Both the position numbers and the translations under genes were made by a program. The notes below the pieces were generated by a model. It did not search any database. It had not been told where the DNA came from and worked only from the letters and a program-made list of their open reading frames with translations. Source: Massilia sp. Root335 (GTDB lineage: Bacteria; Pseudomonadota; Gammaproteobacteria; Burkholderiales; Burkholderiaceae_D). Taken from it: DNA of 49,754 bases. Positions 26,801 through 35,428 of this stretch are shown in pieces (the first letter of the stretch is position 1; each line of letters starts with the position of its first letter). Location of the stretch: contig NZ_LMCY01000003.1 in the NCBI RefSeq assembly GCF_001425685.1, positions 291,294-341,047 on the forward strand, written 5' to 3'.

Positions 26801-27886
26801 TCAGCCGGCGGCGCTGCTGCCGCGCACGATCAGGCGCGTCGCCAGCAGGCGGGGCGCCGCCGCCTCGCCCGCGATCTGCGCCAGCAGCGATTCCACCATC
26901 GCCGAACCGGCATCCTCGATGCTCTGGTGGACCGTCGTCAGCGGCGGGTGGAAGTACGAGGCGAGCGCGATGTCGTCGAAGCCGACCACCGGCACGTCGC
27001 CCGGCACGTCGCGGCCGCATTCGCGCAAGGTGTTAATGACCGTCATGGCCAGCAGGTCGCTGACGACGAAGATGGCGTCGAAGTCGAGGCCCGCGTCGAC
27101 CATCTGCTGGACGGCGCGCCGGCAGTCCTCGGCGTTGAACGGCACCGCCACCTGCAGCGCCGGATCGTACGCGATGCCGGCCCGCGCCAGGGCCGCGCGG
27201 TAGCCGTCGCAGCGCTGCGCCACTTCGGGGAACTTGACGTCGCCGAGGAATGCGATGCGGCGCCGGCCGAGGGCCGCCAGGTGGCTCACCGCCACGTCGC
27301 CGCCGTGCACGTTGTCGCTGCCGACCGTGCAATACAGCTGCTGCTCCATCTTCGCGCCCCACACGACGAGCGGCACGCGCCGCGCGGCCAGCTGGTTCAG
27401 CTGGTCGTGATGGCGCCACTGGCCGATCAGGATGATGCCCAGCGCCAGCCCCGTCTCGTAGTAATGCGCCGCCGCGTCCAGGTGCTGCGAGCTCACGCGC
27501 GCGACGAGCATGTCGAACCCGCGGTCCGTCAGCGCGTCGGCCAGCGTGCCCAGCATGCTGAGGAAGAACGGGTCCGACAGGTGCTGGCGGCTCTCCTCGT
27601 CATACGGAATCACGACCGCGATCGTGCGGATATTCCCCTGCCTCAGGTTCTTCGCGCCGACGTTGATCGTGTAGTTGAGCGAGCGCGCGAGTTCGAGGAT
27701 GCGTTCGCGGGTCTCCTCGTTGACCAGCGGACTGCCGTTGAGCGCGCGCGACACGGTGGATGTCGCGACCCCGGCCAGCCGCGCCACGTCGGCCATTTGC
27801 AGGCGGCGCTGCGAAGCGTTCGACGGGGTCGACGGGGTCGATGCCGGCACGTTGGCGGACTCGGGACGGGCGTCTTTTTTTGGCAT
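26801..27886 (-). CDS. LacI family regulator of the sucrose/raffinose locus
   Basis: A 361-residue LacI-type regulator. The helix-turn-helix MADVARLAGVATSTVSRALN begins near residue 31 after an unusually long, Ser/Thr/Pro-rich tail; the hinge and effector domain follow (TIAVVIPYDEESRQHLSDPF and VPVVGFDDIALASYFHPPL). It is the only regulator within the 11.9-27.9 kb sugar block and is therefore the likely reader of the four 18-bp operators. It could have a shorter form starting at the internal Met before ADVARLAG. No copy of the operator is visible before its own gene. Confidence 0.92.
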   Translation of the reverse strand: MPKKDARPESANVPASTPSTPSNASQRRLQMADVARLAGVATSTVSRALNGSPLVNEETRERILELARSLNYTINVGAKNLRQGNIRTIAVVIPYDEESRQHLSDPFFLSMLGTLADALTDRGFDMLVARVSSQHLDAAAHYYETGLALGIILIGQWRHHDQLNQLAARRVPLVVWGAKMEQQLYCTVGSDNVHGGDVAVSHLAALGRRRIAFLGDVKFPEVAQRCDGYRAALARAGIAYDPALQVAVPFNAEDCRRAVQQMVDAGLDFDAIFVVSDLLAMTVINTLRECGRDVPGDVPVVGFDDIALASYFHPPLTTVHQSIEDAGSAMVESLLAQIAGEAAAPRLLATRLIVRGSSAAG

Positions 27887-27898
27887 GGCTCTTTCAGG

Positions 27899-27926
27899 GA
27901 AAACGGCCGCCGGTTGGCGGCGGCCG
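27899..27926 (-). terminator. Possible terminator of the PL22 gene
   Basis: Perfect 8-bp stem CGGCCGCC / GGCGGCCG with a 7-base loop, followed on the minus strand by TTTT. It lies 30 bp after the PL22 stop codon, just before the lacI start. The T run is short. Confidence 0.5.
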
Positions 27927-27955
27927 GGTTGAAAGATTGTACCATCGGCAAGGGA

Positions 27956-29308
27956 CTACTTCGCCGGTTCCACGTTCGTGGCGACGGGTTGGTCCGGCTT
28001 GAATCTGCGCGCCAGCTCCGGCGTCGACATCACGTCGGCCGCGCCGGCGGCGGCCTTCTCCACCTCGACGCCCAGCACATAGGTCGGACCGAACATATTG
28101 GTGCGGAAGACCACCATCTTCTTGTCGGGCGTGAAGCGGATGTTCGGCTCCAGGTGATAATCGTGGTGCGCCATGTTCACCAGCCGTTCCGGCTTGAACA
28201 CGCCCGGCTGCCAGAAGTCCTTGCCGTTCATGGCGCCCTTTCCGAGGACCGACTGTGGCCGCAGCAGCACGATCCACTCGCCGTCCGGCGCATGCGCCAC
28301 CTGGCCCGGATCGCCGCCGTCGCCCGCGAACAGGCTGCCGTCATTGGACACGTTGAAATGGATCGACCAGTCGTTGCGCTCGAGATGATAGGCGGTGCGC
28401 TGGCCGGTCGCGAGGTTGTAGCCGGCCACATAGAAGCTCGCGCCTTTCGGATACTGCCAGTCGTACCAGACCGTCTTGCCGTCCTGCCCCCAGAATTCGT
28501 GCCCCGCGATTTCCATGGCCATCGTCCGGTGATGGATCAGCGTGTTCGCCGAGCCGTCCGTGCGGATCGTCCAGATGCGGTCGACTTTTTGCCACGGCCC
28601 TTCGTGGCAATACATCAGCAGCGTCGGATCGGTCGGCGAGAACAGCAGGTGATTGATCCAGTCGGTCGACCGCAGCAGCGTGGTCTCCTTGCCGCTCTTG
28701 AGGTCGAGCGCGAACAGCACCAGCGGGATGCGCGCGGCCAGGCGCCGCTCCATCATCTCGCCCTTGTTGCGGGGCTGGTCGAGCGGACCGCCCGGCGCAT
28801 CCTGGCGCGCCCGCGGCGCGCGCTGCGGCTCGTAGGTGCCGGCCGCCAGCGTCTCGTCGGCGTTGATGCTGTCGATCTTGTAGCCGGCCGGGACGTCGAC
28901 CAGCTTGTGCCGCGCGCCGGTATCGAAGTCGACCCGGTTGATCGAGGTGAGCTTCGTCGCCGGGTCGTCGCTCAGGTAGAACACGGAATTCGTCTTGCGG
29001 CCCACCGCGATCGTGCGCGCCGCCATGCGGTCGCCGCCGTTCGGCACCAGCAGCTTCGTCTTGCGGGTGGCCAGGTCCAGGCCGTGGATGCCGTCGGGGG
29101 CGTTGTACACCATCCACCTGCCGTCCGGGCTGATCGCGGTGTAATTGAAATAGAGCGAAGCGGAATCCGGTTCCGGCGTCAGGCGCCAGACGCGGTGTCC
29201 CGTGTCCTTGTCGACCCAGGTGGACGGGATCGAAGCGGCGCACGCCTGACTTCCGATACCGGCAACGGCCAGAAACACCAACGCGCGCAACGTGCGGGAC
29301 CTGAACAT
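27956..29308 (-). CDS. Oligogalacturonate lyase-like protein (PL22), exported
   Basis: A 450-residue beta-propeller lyase of PL22, which cuts unsaturated digalacturonate from pectin breakdown. Conserved blocks are clear: MYCHEGPWQKVDRIW, AGHEFWGQDGKTVWYDW, FAGDGGDPGQVAHAPDGEW and MAHHDYHLEPNIRFTPD, supplying the metal-binding His residues. The start at 29308 has GGAG at good spacing; a longer frame upstream has no site. The protein begins with a signal peptide (LVFLAVAGIGSQACAASIP), unlike the classical cytoplasmic Ogl of Dickeya, so it probably works in the periplasm. It is downstream of the DUF4861 gene (124 bp) on the same strand. Confidence 0.9.
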   Translation of the reverse strand: MFRSRTLRALVFLAVAGIGSQACAASIPSTWVDKDTGHRVWRLTPEPDSASLYFNYTAISPDGRWMVYNAPDGIHGLDLATRKTKLLVPNGGDRMAARTIAVGRKTNSVFYLSDDPATKLTSINRVDFDTGARHKLVDVPAGYKIDSINADETLAAGTYEPQRAPRARQDAPGGPLDQPRNKGEMMERRLAARIPLVLFALDLKSGKETTLLRSTDWINHLLFSPTDPTLLMYCHEGPWQKVDRIWTIRTDGSANTLIHHRTMAMEIAGHEFWGQDGKTVWYDWQYPKGASFYVAGYNLATGQRTAYHLERNDWSIHFNVSNDGSLFAGDGGDPGQVAHAPDGEWIVLLRPQSVLGKGAMNGKDFWQPGVFKPERLVNMAHHDYHLEPNIRFTPDKKMVVFRTNMFGPTYVLGVEVEKAAAGAADVMSTPELARRFKPDQPVATNVEPAK

Positions 29309-29432
29309 AAATACTCCATGCGATGTCGTCGAAAAGAAAACTGCCGACATCGATTATGGGGCGCCGCGCCGCGTCGAAGTGCTCAGAAACGTGATTGCGA
29401 TGGCGTGTATGGACGCCATCCGGAATCGCGCC

Positions 29433-30659
29433 TCACTGCGTGCCGCCCGACAGGACGATGCGCAGCGGCGCCGCCAGCCGTGCCGCTTCGGCCGTCACCA
29501 TGCGCTGCCAGTCGCGCCGGTCGTGCACGTCGGCCGACCAGCCGGCCGCCGCGCCCAGGTAGTAGCGCAGCGGCTGGCCGGACTTCGCCTGCGCGTAGAC
29601 GAGCGCATTCTGCGCATCCTCGGCATAGGCTTGCGCGCCCGCCGCGGGCAGGATGATCGCCGCGCCGAAGTCGCCGTTGCTGCGCTGCGTGACCCACTGG
29701 GCCAGCGCATGCGCGGCCGGCAGGCGTTCCGTCTTCACGACCGGATGCTGCTCGTCGTAGGCCGGCGTCTTGTTCAAGCCGACGGCAACCTGCAGTTGCG
29801 CCGGGCCGGCGAACGAAAACGTGCTGTCGACCGTGTCGAATGCGTGGCCGGCATCGACCGTGAAGCGCTTCACTTCCGACACCTGCACGCCGTTCGCGTC
29901 CCACGGCGCGTACGTCAGTTCGAAGATGGCCCGGATCGGCCCGTTGGCGATGACCTTCCAGCCCACGTAGTTGCGGCTGACGTACAGGCGCTTGCCGTCC
30001 CAGATGCCGGTCCCGCCGGCGCCGCGCGTCGTGCCGACGCCGTACATGTCGAGGCCTTCGCCTTCGTCCTTGTGGTAATGGTTGTGGCCCTTGTTGTACC
30101 AGCGGTCGACGATCGGATAGCTCACGCGCTTGAACCAGATATCGAGGCCGCTGGTCACCAGCACCTCCTTGTCGCTGCCCGGCGCCGCGGGTGCGGCCAG
30201 GGCCTGGCCGTAGGTCCGGTGGGCGATCCTGTCGTTCTCCCACGCGAAGTCGTCCAGGCGCTCGGGCACGTAGCGGGCGAACGCGCGCGTCTCGAACGGT
30301 CGACTGAGCGCCGCGGACTTTTCGACGGTGAAGCGGGCATGGTGCTCGCCCGCGGCGAAATCGTGCTGGAAGATCAGCTCACCGTAGGCGACGCCCTTGT
30401 TGTCCGGGTCCTTGGCCTCGGGATTCACGTTCGTCACCTGGTAAGGCAGCACATGCCCCGCCGCGTCCTTGACGACGATGTGCTGCAGCAGCGCGCCGGG
30501 CAAGGCCTTGTTCACGTCGGCCCACGGGACGGCGATGGTCTCGGCGGGACGGGCCGCGTCCAGGTCGTGGGCGACGTCGACGACGAGACGGTCGGCGGCA
30601 AGCGCCAGGGCGTGGCTCGCGGCGAGCGCGCCGGCAAACAGCAGATATTGGATTTTCAT
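29433..30659 (-). CDS. DUF4861 family exported protein
   Basis: A 408-residue protein with a signal peptide (LLFAGALAASHALALAAD). It matches the DUF4861 family, with RYVPERLDDFAWENDRIAHR and the long central block including GEGLDMYGVGTTRGAGGTG and VGWKVIANGPIRAIFE. The family is frequent next to pectin and rhamnogalacturonan genes, and an activity on uronic-acid oligosaccharides is suspected but, to my knowledge, not settled. It heads the minus-strand pair with PL22 and is divergent from the TonB receptor at 31142. Confidence 0.85.
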   Translation of the reverse strand: MKIQYLLFAGALAASHALALAADRLVVDVAHDLDAARPAETIAVPWADVNKALPGALLQHIVVKDAAGHVLPYQVTNVNPEAKDPDNKGVAYGELIFQHDFAAGEHHARFTVEKSAALSRPFETRAFARYVPERLDDFAWENDRIAHRTYGQALAAPAAPGSDKEVLVTSGLDIWFKRVSYPIVDRWYNKGHNHYHKDEGEGLDMYGVGTTRGAGGTGIWDGKRLYVSRNYVGWKVIANGPIRAIFELTYAPWDANGVQVSEVKRFTVDAGHAFDTVDSTFSFAGPAQLQVAVGLNKTPAYDEQHPVVKTERLPAAHALAQWVTQRSNGDFGAAIILPAAGAQAYAEDAQNALVYAQAKSGQPLRYYLGAAAGWSADVHDRRDWQRMVTAEAARLAAPLRIVLSGGTQ

Positions 30660-31141
30660 CGTGGTCCCATGGGCAGTTTTGCGGTTACGTTACCACATGC
30701 GTAAACACTCATCAACTTGATCGCTCCTTGCCGGGGTCCACGGACGGCGGCGACTCGTCGCGACGCGGCGCCCGTGAAGATCGGCGGTGTCGCCTTCGCC
30801 GCGCAAACACGCGTTCACGCAAAATATGTAGACGATGGGCGATCTTCGATGACGTTCGCGCACATAGTCGCTGCATCCGTCTGACATCCGCAGGCTATGG
30901 CGCACGCCGTATTGGTCATGCCAATTTCGATTGCGGCCGCGATGATAAGGCTGCGTTCCCTCAACCGGTCCGGCCACTTTCGCCTTTTTCTTTATACGCC
31001 GGAAATTTTCGGCCCGCCCGGAGGATGACTGCGCAAATACGGACGCAGTAATATCGCGCCGCTGAGACAACGTTGTCTCGCACAAAGGCCACGCATATCC
31101 ACCCGGTTTGAAGCGCAATACTTTGATAAGGCGATAAAAAG
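30660..31141. other. Divergent interval between the DUF4861 and TonB receptor genes
   Basis: About 480 bp with no convincing gene. It holds a perfect 16-bp palindrome (31064-31079). Near the DUF4861 start is GGTTACGTTACC (30683-30694), an imperfect dyad that could be a second regulator site. Short open frames here have no family features. Confidence 0.5.
31064..31079. promoter_or_regulatory. 16-bp LacI-like palindrome before the pectin TonB receptor
   Basis: GAGACAACGTTGTCTC is a perfect CG-centred palindrome, 63 bp before the receptor ATG. The form suits a LacI-type regulator. It differs from the sucrose operators, so another regulator is expected; the LacI protein encoded at 40372-41403 is one candidate. 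Confidence 0.6.
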
Positions 31142-34087
31142 ATGGAGACACTGAAAAAGATGAGCCGCACCCGGCGGCTCGGCTGCATGGTCATACCCGC
31201 CATGTGCGTGCCGGCGTTCGCGCATGCGCAGGACACCAGCGGCGACGCGCCGGCGGCGGCCAGCCAGGTGGTGGTGACCGGCTACAAGAAGAGCTATACC
31301 GACGCCCTCGTCATGAAGCGCCAGAACATCGGCGTGTCGGACAGCATTTCGGCCGAAGGCGACCGCTTCCCCGACCTCAACGTGGGCGAGGCCCTGCAGC
31401 GCATTCCCGGCATCCAGGTCAATCGCGAGGAAGACGGCCGCAGCGCCTCCGTCAACCTGCGCGGCCTGCCCAGCGCCTTCGCCAAGGTCACGATGAACGG
31501 CATGGACTTCGCCGCGCCCGTGCTGGGCGGCGCCACGCCGATGGGCGCCTTCGATTCCGATATCTTCAGCGCGTTCACCGTCATCAAATCGGTCTCCGCG
31601 GCGGAACAGAGCGGCGGCATCGCCGGGAATATCGACATGGTCATCGCGCCCGCGCTGTCGCGCAAGGAAGGCGCGTCCGTCAAGGTCACGGCGGAGCACG
31701 ACACGCTCGGCAACTACACCTCGCCCAAGCTGTCGCTGAACGTCGCGAAAAAATACCTGGACGGCAGGCTGGGCGTGTTCGCCATCCTGTCGCGCAAGAA
31801 GGAACAGTTCCGCCGCGACTCGCTGTACATCAACCAGTTCACCCAGCTGAGTCCCGCCACGACGCCGGACTTCGCGAACCGCTACAAGGATTACTACGCC
31901 GCGAACTGCACGGGCCAGGCGTCCCCGTGCGTGGCCGCTCCCGGCGGCACGGGCGCCCTCTCCAACGCCGGCGTCACGGCGCCCACCGACATCCGCCAGG
32001 CGGCGCAGGTCAACGACGGCACGCTGACGTCGGGCGCGTTCGGCGCCGAATTCAAGGTGTCCCCGCACGTCAAGGTGGGCGGCAACTACTTCTTCACGGA
32101 CCGCGAGATGAAAGGCACCGCGCTCGACATCCTGGACATCGACTACCGCGACGCCAACACCATCCTCGATCCGACCTCGGCCCCGGTCAAGCTGTCCGAC
32201 GGGCGCTATTACGCGATGGACTACAAGTTCACGAACCCGCGCGTGTACGGCTCGATGCGCAAGCAGCCGTTCCAGCAGAAGGCGGACGGCCTGAACCTGA
32301 AGGGATCGTTCACCAACGACGACTGGCGCATCGAGGCGGCCGGCGTGCTGTCCAAGGCCACCAACTACGGCTACCAGGGCCAGCTCGACGTGCGCAACAC
32401 CGCCAAGGCCCTGGGCGCCGGCGGCACGGGCAACGGCATCACCGGCCAGGTCGGCCTGTCGGGTGGCCTCGACCACTTCACGATGGGCTTCAACCAGAGC
32501 GCGCCGGCGCTGGGCGCCGCGCAGCTGACGGGCCCCTGGACCTGGGGCGGCACCGGCAACACCCCGACCGTCACCAATGCCGCCGGCGACGTGTTCATCG
32601 TGGCCGGCTCGGACAACTACGCCGACAACCGCGTCAAGGCATTGCGCCTGGACGCCGAGCGCTTCCTCGACCTGGCGTGGCTCGAGTCGGTCCAGGGCGG
32701 CGCCCAGTACAACAAGAACACGTACGACTCGCGCGCCTACCGCTCCAGCGCCGCGGGCATCGACTACGGCAGGATCGGCACGAACTTCGTCGCGCCGAGC
32801 GCGTTCGCGCACGACTTCTTCGGCGGGAACGCCGGCAACTACCTGACCAACTGGCAGACGGTGAACTACGACCTGGCCAGCTCGACCCTGCAGCCGACCA
32901 TCGCCGCCAACCTGCTGCGCACGGCCAGCGGCTGGGTCAACGATCCGGCCGACGGCGGCTTCACCAGCAACAACTTCAGCGTGGACGACGACATCAAGGC
33001 GCTCTACCTGATGGGCAAGCTGGACGGCAAGATCGCCGGCATCCGCGTGCGCGGCCACATCGGCGTGCGCCACGAGGAAACGAAGCAGACCGTCGTCTCG
33101 ATGGACCGCACCGGCACCGGCGCCACGGCCACGTTCCACACCAATACCAGGGAGACGACCTACAAGAACAACCTGCCCTCGATGCTGCTGGCGGCCGACC
33201 TGACCAGCAAGCTGGTGCTCCGCTACGGCAACTACAAGACGTTCATCCGGCCGAACCCGCGCGACATCTCGCCGATCTCGACGACCGTCGTGGAAGACGC
33301 GGTGAACGGCGGCTTCACCGTCAGCCTGGGACGCGTGAACATCACGCCGTACACGTCCGATTCGCAGGACCTGGCGCTCGAATACTACAACCGCCCGAAC
33401 GGCCTGATCGGCCTGGCCGTGTACCGCAAGAAGATCCACGGCATGATCGTCGGCGAGAACCGCGATGCGCTGCTGTGCCCTGCCGACGGCTACAACCTGG
33501 GCCTCGGCACCTGGAGCGTGGCGGGCGACCGCTGCGTCAGCGACATCGCGGCACCGGCCGGCAAGGGCCTGAACGGCAAGTACACGATCGACGTCAACGG
33601 CGCCGTCAACTCGCCGAACGACCTGATCGCCGAGGGCGCCGAACTGACGGTCCAGCAGACCTTCGATTTCCTGCCGGCGCCGTTCAACGGCATGGGCGGC
33701 GTCTTCAATTATTCGTACACCCGCACCAAGGGCAAGTCGCCGGACGGCTCGCCGGCCTTCCTGAACAACGTCTCGCCCCGCTCGGCCAACCTGATCCTGT
33801 ACTACGAGACGCCGGTGTGGGGCGTGCGCGGCGTCTACAACTACCGCGACGACTACAACCTGCCCAGCGGCGGCACGTTCAGCGGCGCGGCGCGCTCGGT
33901 CAAGGCGCGCGGCCAGTTCGACCTGTCGGCGTCGTACAAGCTGACGGAGAACCTGTCGCTGGCCGTGGACGGTTTCAACCTGAGCGACACGTTCCGCCAG
34001 GAGTACGAAGGCACGATGGCCAAGCTGCGCCGCGCCGACTACGACGGCCGCACGTTCCAGGCCTCGCTGCGCTACACGTTCTTCTGA
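31142..34087 (+). CDS. TonB-dependent receptor, probable pectin oligosaccharide uptake
   Basis: A 981-residue outer-membrane receptor. A signal peptide ends FAHAQD; the plug has VVVTGYKKSYTDALVMKRQ, VGEALQRIPGIQVNREEDGR and VNLRGLPSAFAKVTMNGM, the long-linker type of Caulobacter and Xanthomonas carbohydrate receptors. The barrel ends ASLRYTFF. Ribosome sites are weak: AAGGCG lies nine bases before the first ATG, and an internal ATG at 31160 is an alternative. Neighbours on both sides (PL22, DUF4861, BNR-4 protein) suggest uptake of pectic or related uronide oligosaccharides. The next gene starts 5 bp after the stop. Confidence 0.92.
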   Translation: METLKKMSRTRRLGCMVIPAMCVPAFAHAQDTSGDAPAAASQVVVTGYKKSYTDALVMKRQNIGVSDSISAEGDRFPDLNVGEALQRIPGIQVNREEDGRSASVNLRGLPSAFAKVTMNGMDFAAPVLGGATPMGAFDSDIFSAFTVIKSVSAAEQSGGIAGNIDMVIAPALSRKEGASVKVTAEHDTLGNYTSPKLSLNVAKKYLDGRLGVFAILSRKKEQFRRDSLYINQFTQLSPATTPDFANRYKDYYAANCTGQASPCVAAPGGTGALSNAGVTAPTDIRQAAQVNDGTLTSGAFGAEFKVSPHVKVGGNYFFTDREMKGTALDILDIDYRDANTILDPTSAPVKLSDGRYYAMDYKFTNPRVYGSMRKQPFQQKADGLNLKGSFTNDDWRIEAAGVLSKATNYGYQGQLDVRNTAKALGAGGTGNGITGQVGLSGGLDHFTMGFNQSAPALGAAQLTGPWTWGGTGNTPTVTNAAGDVFIVAGSDNYADNRVKALRLDAERFLDLAWLESVQGGAQYNKNTYDSRAYRSSAAGIDYGRIGTNFVAPSAFAHDFFGGNAGNYLTNWQTVNYDLASSTLQPTIAANLLRTASGWVNDPADGGFTSNNFSVDDDIKALYLMGKLDGKIAGIRVRGHIGVRHEETKQTVVSMDRTGTGATATFHTNTRETTYKNNLPSMLLAADLTSKLVLRYGNYKTFIRPNPRDISPISTTVVEDAVNGGFTVSLGRVNITPYTSDSQDLALEYYNRPNGLIGLAVYRKKIHGMIVGENRDALLCPADGYNLGLGTWSVAGDRCVSDIAAPAGKGLNGKYTIDVNGAVNSPNDLIAEGAELTVQQTFDFLPAPFNGMGGVFNYSYTRTKGKSPDGSPAFLNNVSPRSANLILYYETPVWGVRGVYNYRDDYNLPSGGTFSGAARSVKARGQFDLSASYKLTENLSLAVDGFNLSDTFRQEYEGTMAKLRRADYDGRTFQASLRYTFF

Positions 34088-34092
34088 ACGAT

Positions 34093-35409
34093 ATGCCGAG
34101 GATCGCGATCGCCGGGCTGGATCGGCACGATGCCGCCGCCGCGCCGACCGGCCCGCGGGCGGCGGCCGCGGCCCTGCTGGCGCGGTTCGAAACCACGTCC
34201 GTCGCGGCGGCATCCGCCGGCGCCGCGGGCCCGGCGGATTTCGCCCGCCGCGTCGCACCCTGCCTGCGGCGCGGCGACGTCGACGGCGTCATCCTGTGCA
34301 TCGAATCGACTGCGCATCCCCATCAGGTGCGCGCCGCCCTGCGCCTGGTGGACAAGCCCGCGCTGCTGCTGTCGCTGCCAGCGGACGGCATGGAACCGGA
34401 CGATGCGGCCGCCGGCGGCGCCGCCACCGCGCGGCGCACGCTGGTCGCGGAACTGGCCTTCACGCTGCGCGCGGAACGCGCGAACGTCGACGTCGTCGCC
34501 GGCCGCGGCGACTGCGCGGCCACGCTCGAGCGCATCCTGCATTGGACCGATACGCTGGGCGCGAGCAGGCGCCTGGCCGGCACGGACGTCGGCATCCTGT
34601 ATGCGGCCGCCGACGGGATGCCGCGCGCGGCCGCCCGGCTGCCCGTGCTGTCGAACGCCCTGGGCCTGCGCTTCGTTGCGCTGGACAGCGCGGACCTCGG
34701 GCGGCGCCGCGGCGCGGTCTCGCGGTTCCGCCTGCGCCGCAAGCTGGCCGACTTCGACGGCGCGATCGACATCGGCTGCGCGCCCGCCGCCATCGACGCC
34801 GTCCTGCGCACCGCCTGCGCGCTGGACGACATGGTCTGGGCCCACCGCTGCGGCGCCATCGTCCACTGCCCCGGCACCCACGCCGGCGCCGGGCACGCGC
34901 TGATCGAACGGACGCTCCCCGCCGGCGCCGCGCTGCTGAACGGCCGCGGGCTGCCGGTCGCCGGACGGGGCGGCGTGAACGCGGTCGCGGCGCGCTGCGT
35001 GCTGGAAGCGCTGGGCGCGCCGGCCGCCTGCGCGGAACCGGTCGGCACGCACGCCCGGCGCGGGACCACGGCATGGGCCGTGGACGTCCCGCACCGGCAC
35101 CTGGCAGGCGCGCGCCGCGCCCGGATCGACGGGGAACTGCGGGTGACGCAGGCCATCGCCGCCGGCCCCGTCACGGCGCTGGCGCTGGTCGAGCCGGCGC
35201 CCGGCACGCTCGTCCTGCAGTTCGCCGAAGGCGTGATCGTCGACGGGCCGGACGGCGGCTGCGACATCGCCCTCGACGCGCCGCCGGGCGACTTCACCGG
35301 CGCGCGCTGCGCGCTCGGCCGCGGGCACGCGGGCCTCGCCATCGAGCGGCTGGCCCGCTATCTGAACCTGGACGCGCTGCGGGCCGGCCAGGCACCTACA
35401 ATACGGTAA
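34093..35409 (+). CDS. Degenerate L-fucose/L-arabinose isomerase-like protein
   Basis: A 438-residue Ala/Arg-rich protein. By eye it follows the L-fucose/L-arabinose isomerase fold from end to end: IAIAGLDRHD at the start, VDGVILCIESTAHPHQVRAA like the family's central sheet, GLPVAGRGGVNAVAARCVLE (286-305), GPVTALALVEP (358-368) and a closing GHAGLAIERLARYLNL (411-426). Where active isomerases read IPVACEADV, this one has VAGRGGV, so the catalytic Glu is Arg292; the metal-binding His of the WHCG motif is also missing (TAWAVD). It is probably a non-catalytic relative or one with a changed role. The ATG is 5 bp after the receptor stop, and the BNR gene follows after 19 bp, so this is one operon. 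Confidence 0.55.
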   Translation: MPRIAIAGLDRHDAAAAPTGPRAAAAALLARFETTSVAAASAGAAGPADFARRVAPCLRRGDVDGVILCIESTAHPHQVRAALRLVDKPALLLSLPADGMEPDDAAAGGAATARRTLVAELAFTLRAERANVDVVAGRGDCAATLERILHWTDTLGASRRLAGTDVGILYAAADGMPRAAARLPVLSNALGLRFVALDSADLGRRRGAVSRFRLRRKLADFDGAIDIGCAPAAIDAVLRTACALDDMVWAHRCGAIVHCPGTHAGAGHALIERTLPAGAALLNGRGLPVAGRGGVNAVAARCVLEALGAPAACAEPVGTHARRGTTAWAVDVPHRHLAGARRARIDGELRVTQAIAAGPVTALALVEPAPGTLVLQFAEGVIVDGPDGGCDIALDAPPGDFTGARCALGRGHAGLAIERLARYLNLDALRAGQAPTIR

Positions 35410-35428
35410 CACCACCCTCCACGACACC

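Noticed and set aside
30992..34258. Minus-strand open frame of 1088 codons opposite the TonB receptor
   Set aside because: Low-complexity Arg/Val translation; the receptor on the plus strand has signal peptide, plug and barrel end.
31204..35409. Single 1401-codon plus-strand frame spanning receptor and next gene
   Set aside because: Its first two thirds are out of frame with the receptor. Only the part from 34093 is a credible gene, with a start 5 bp after the receptor stop.
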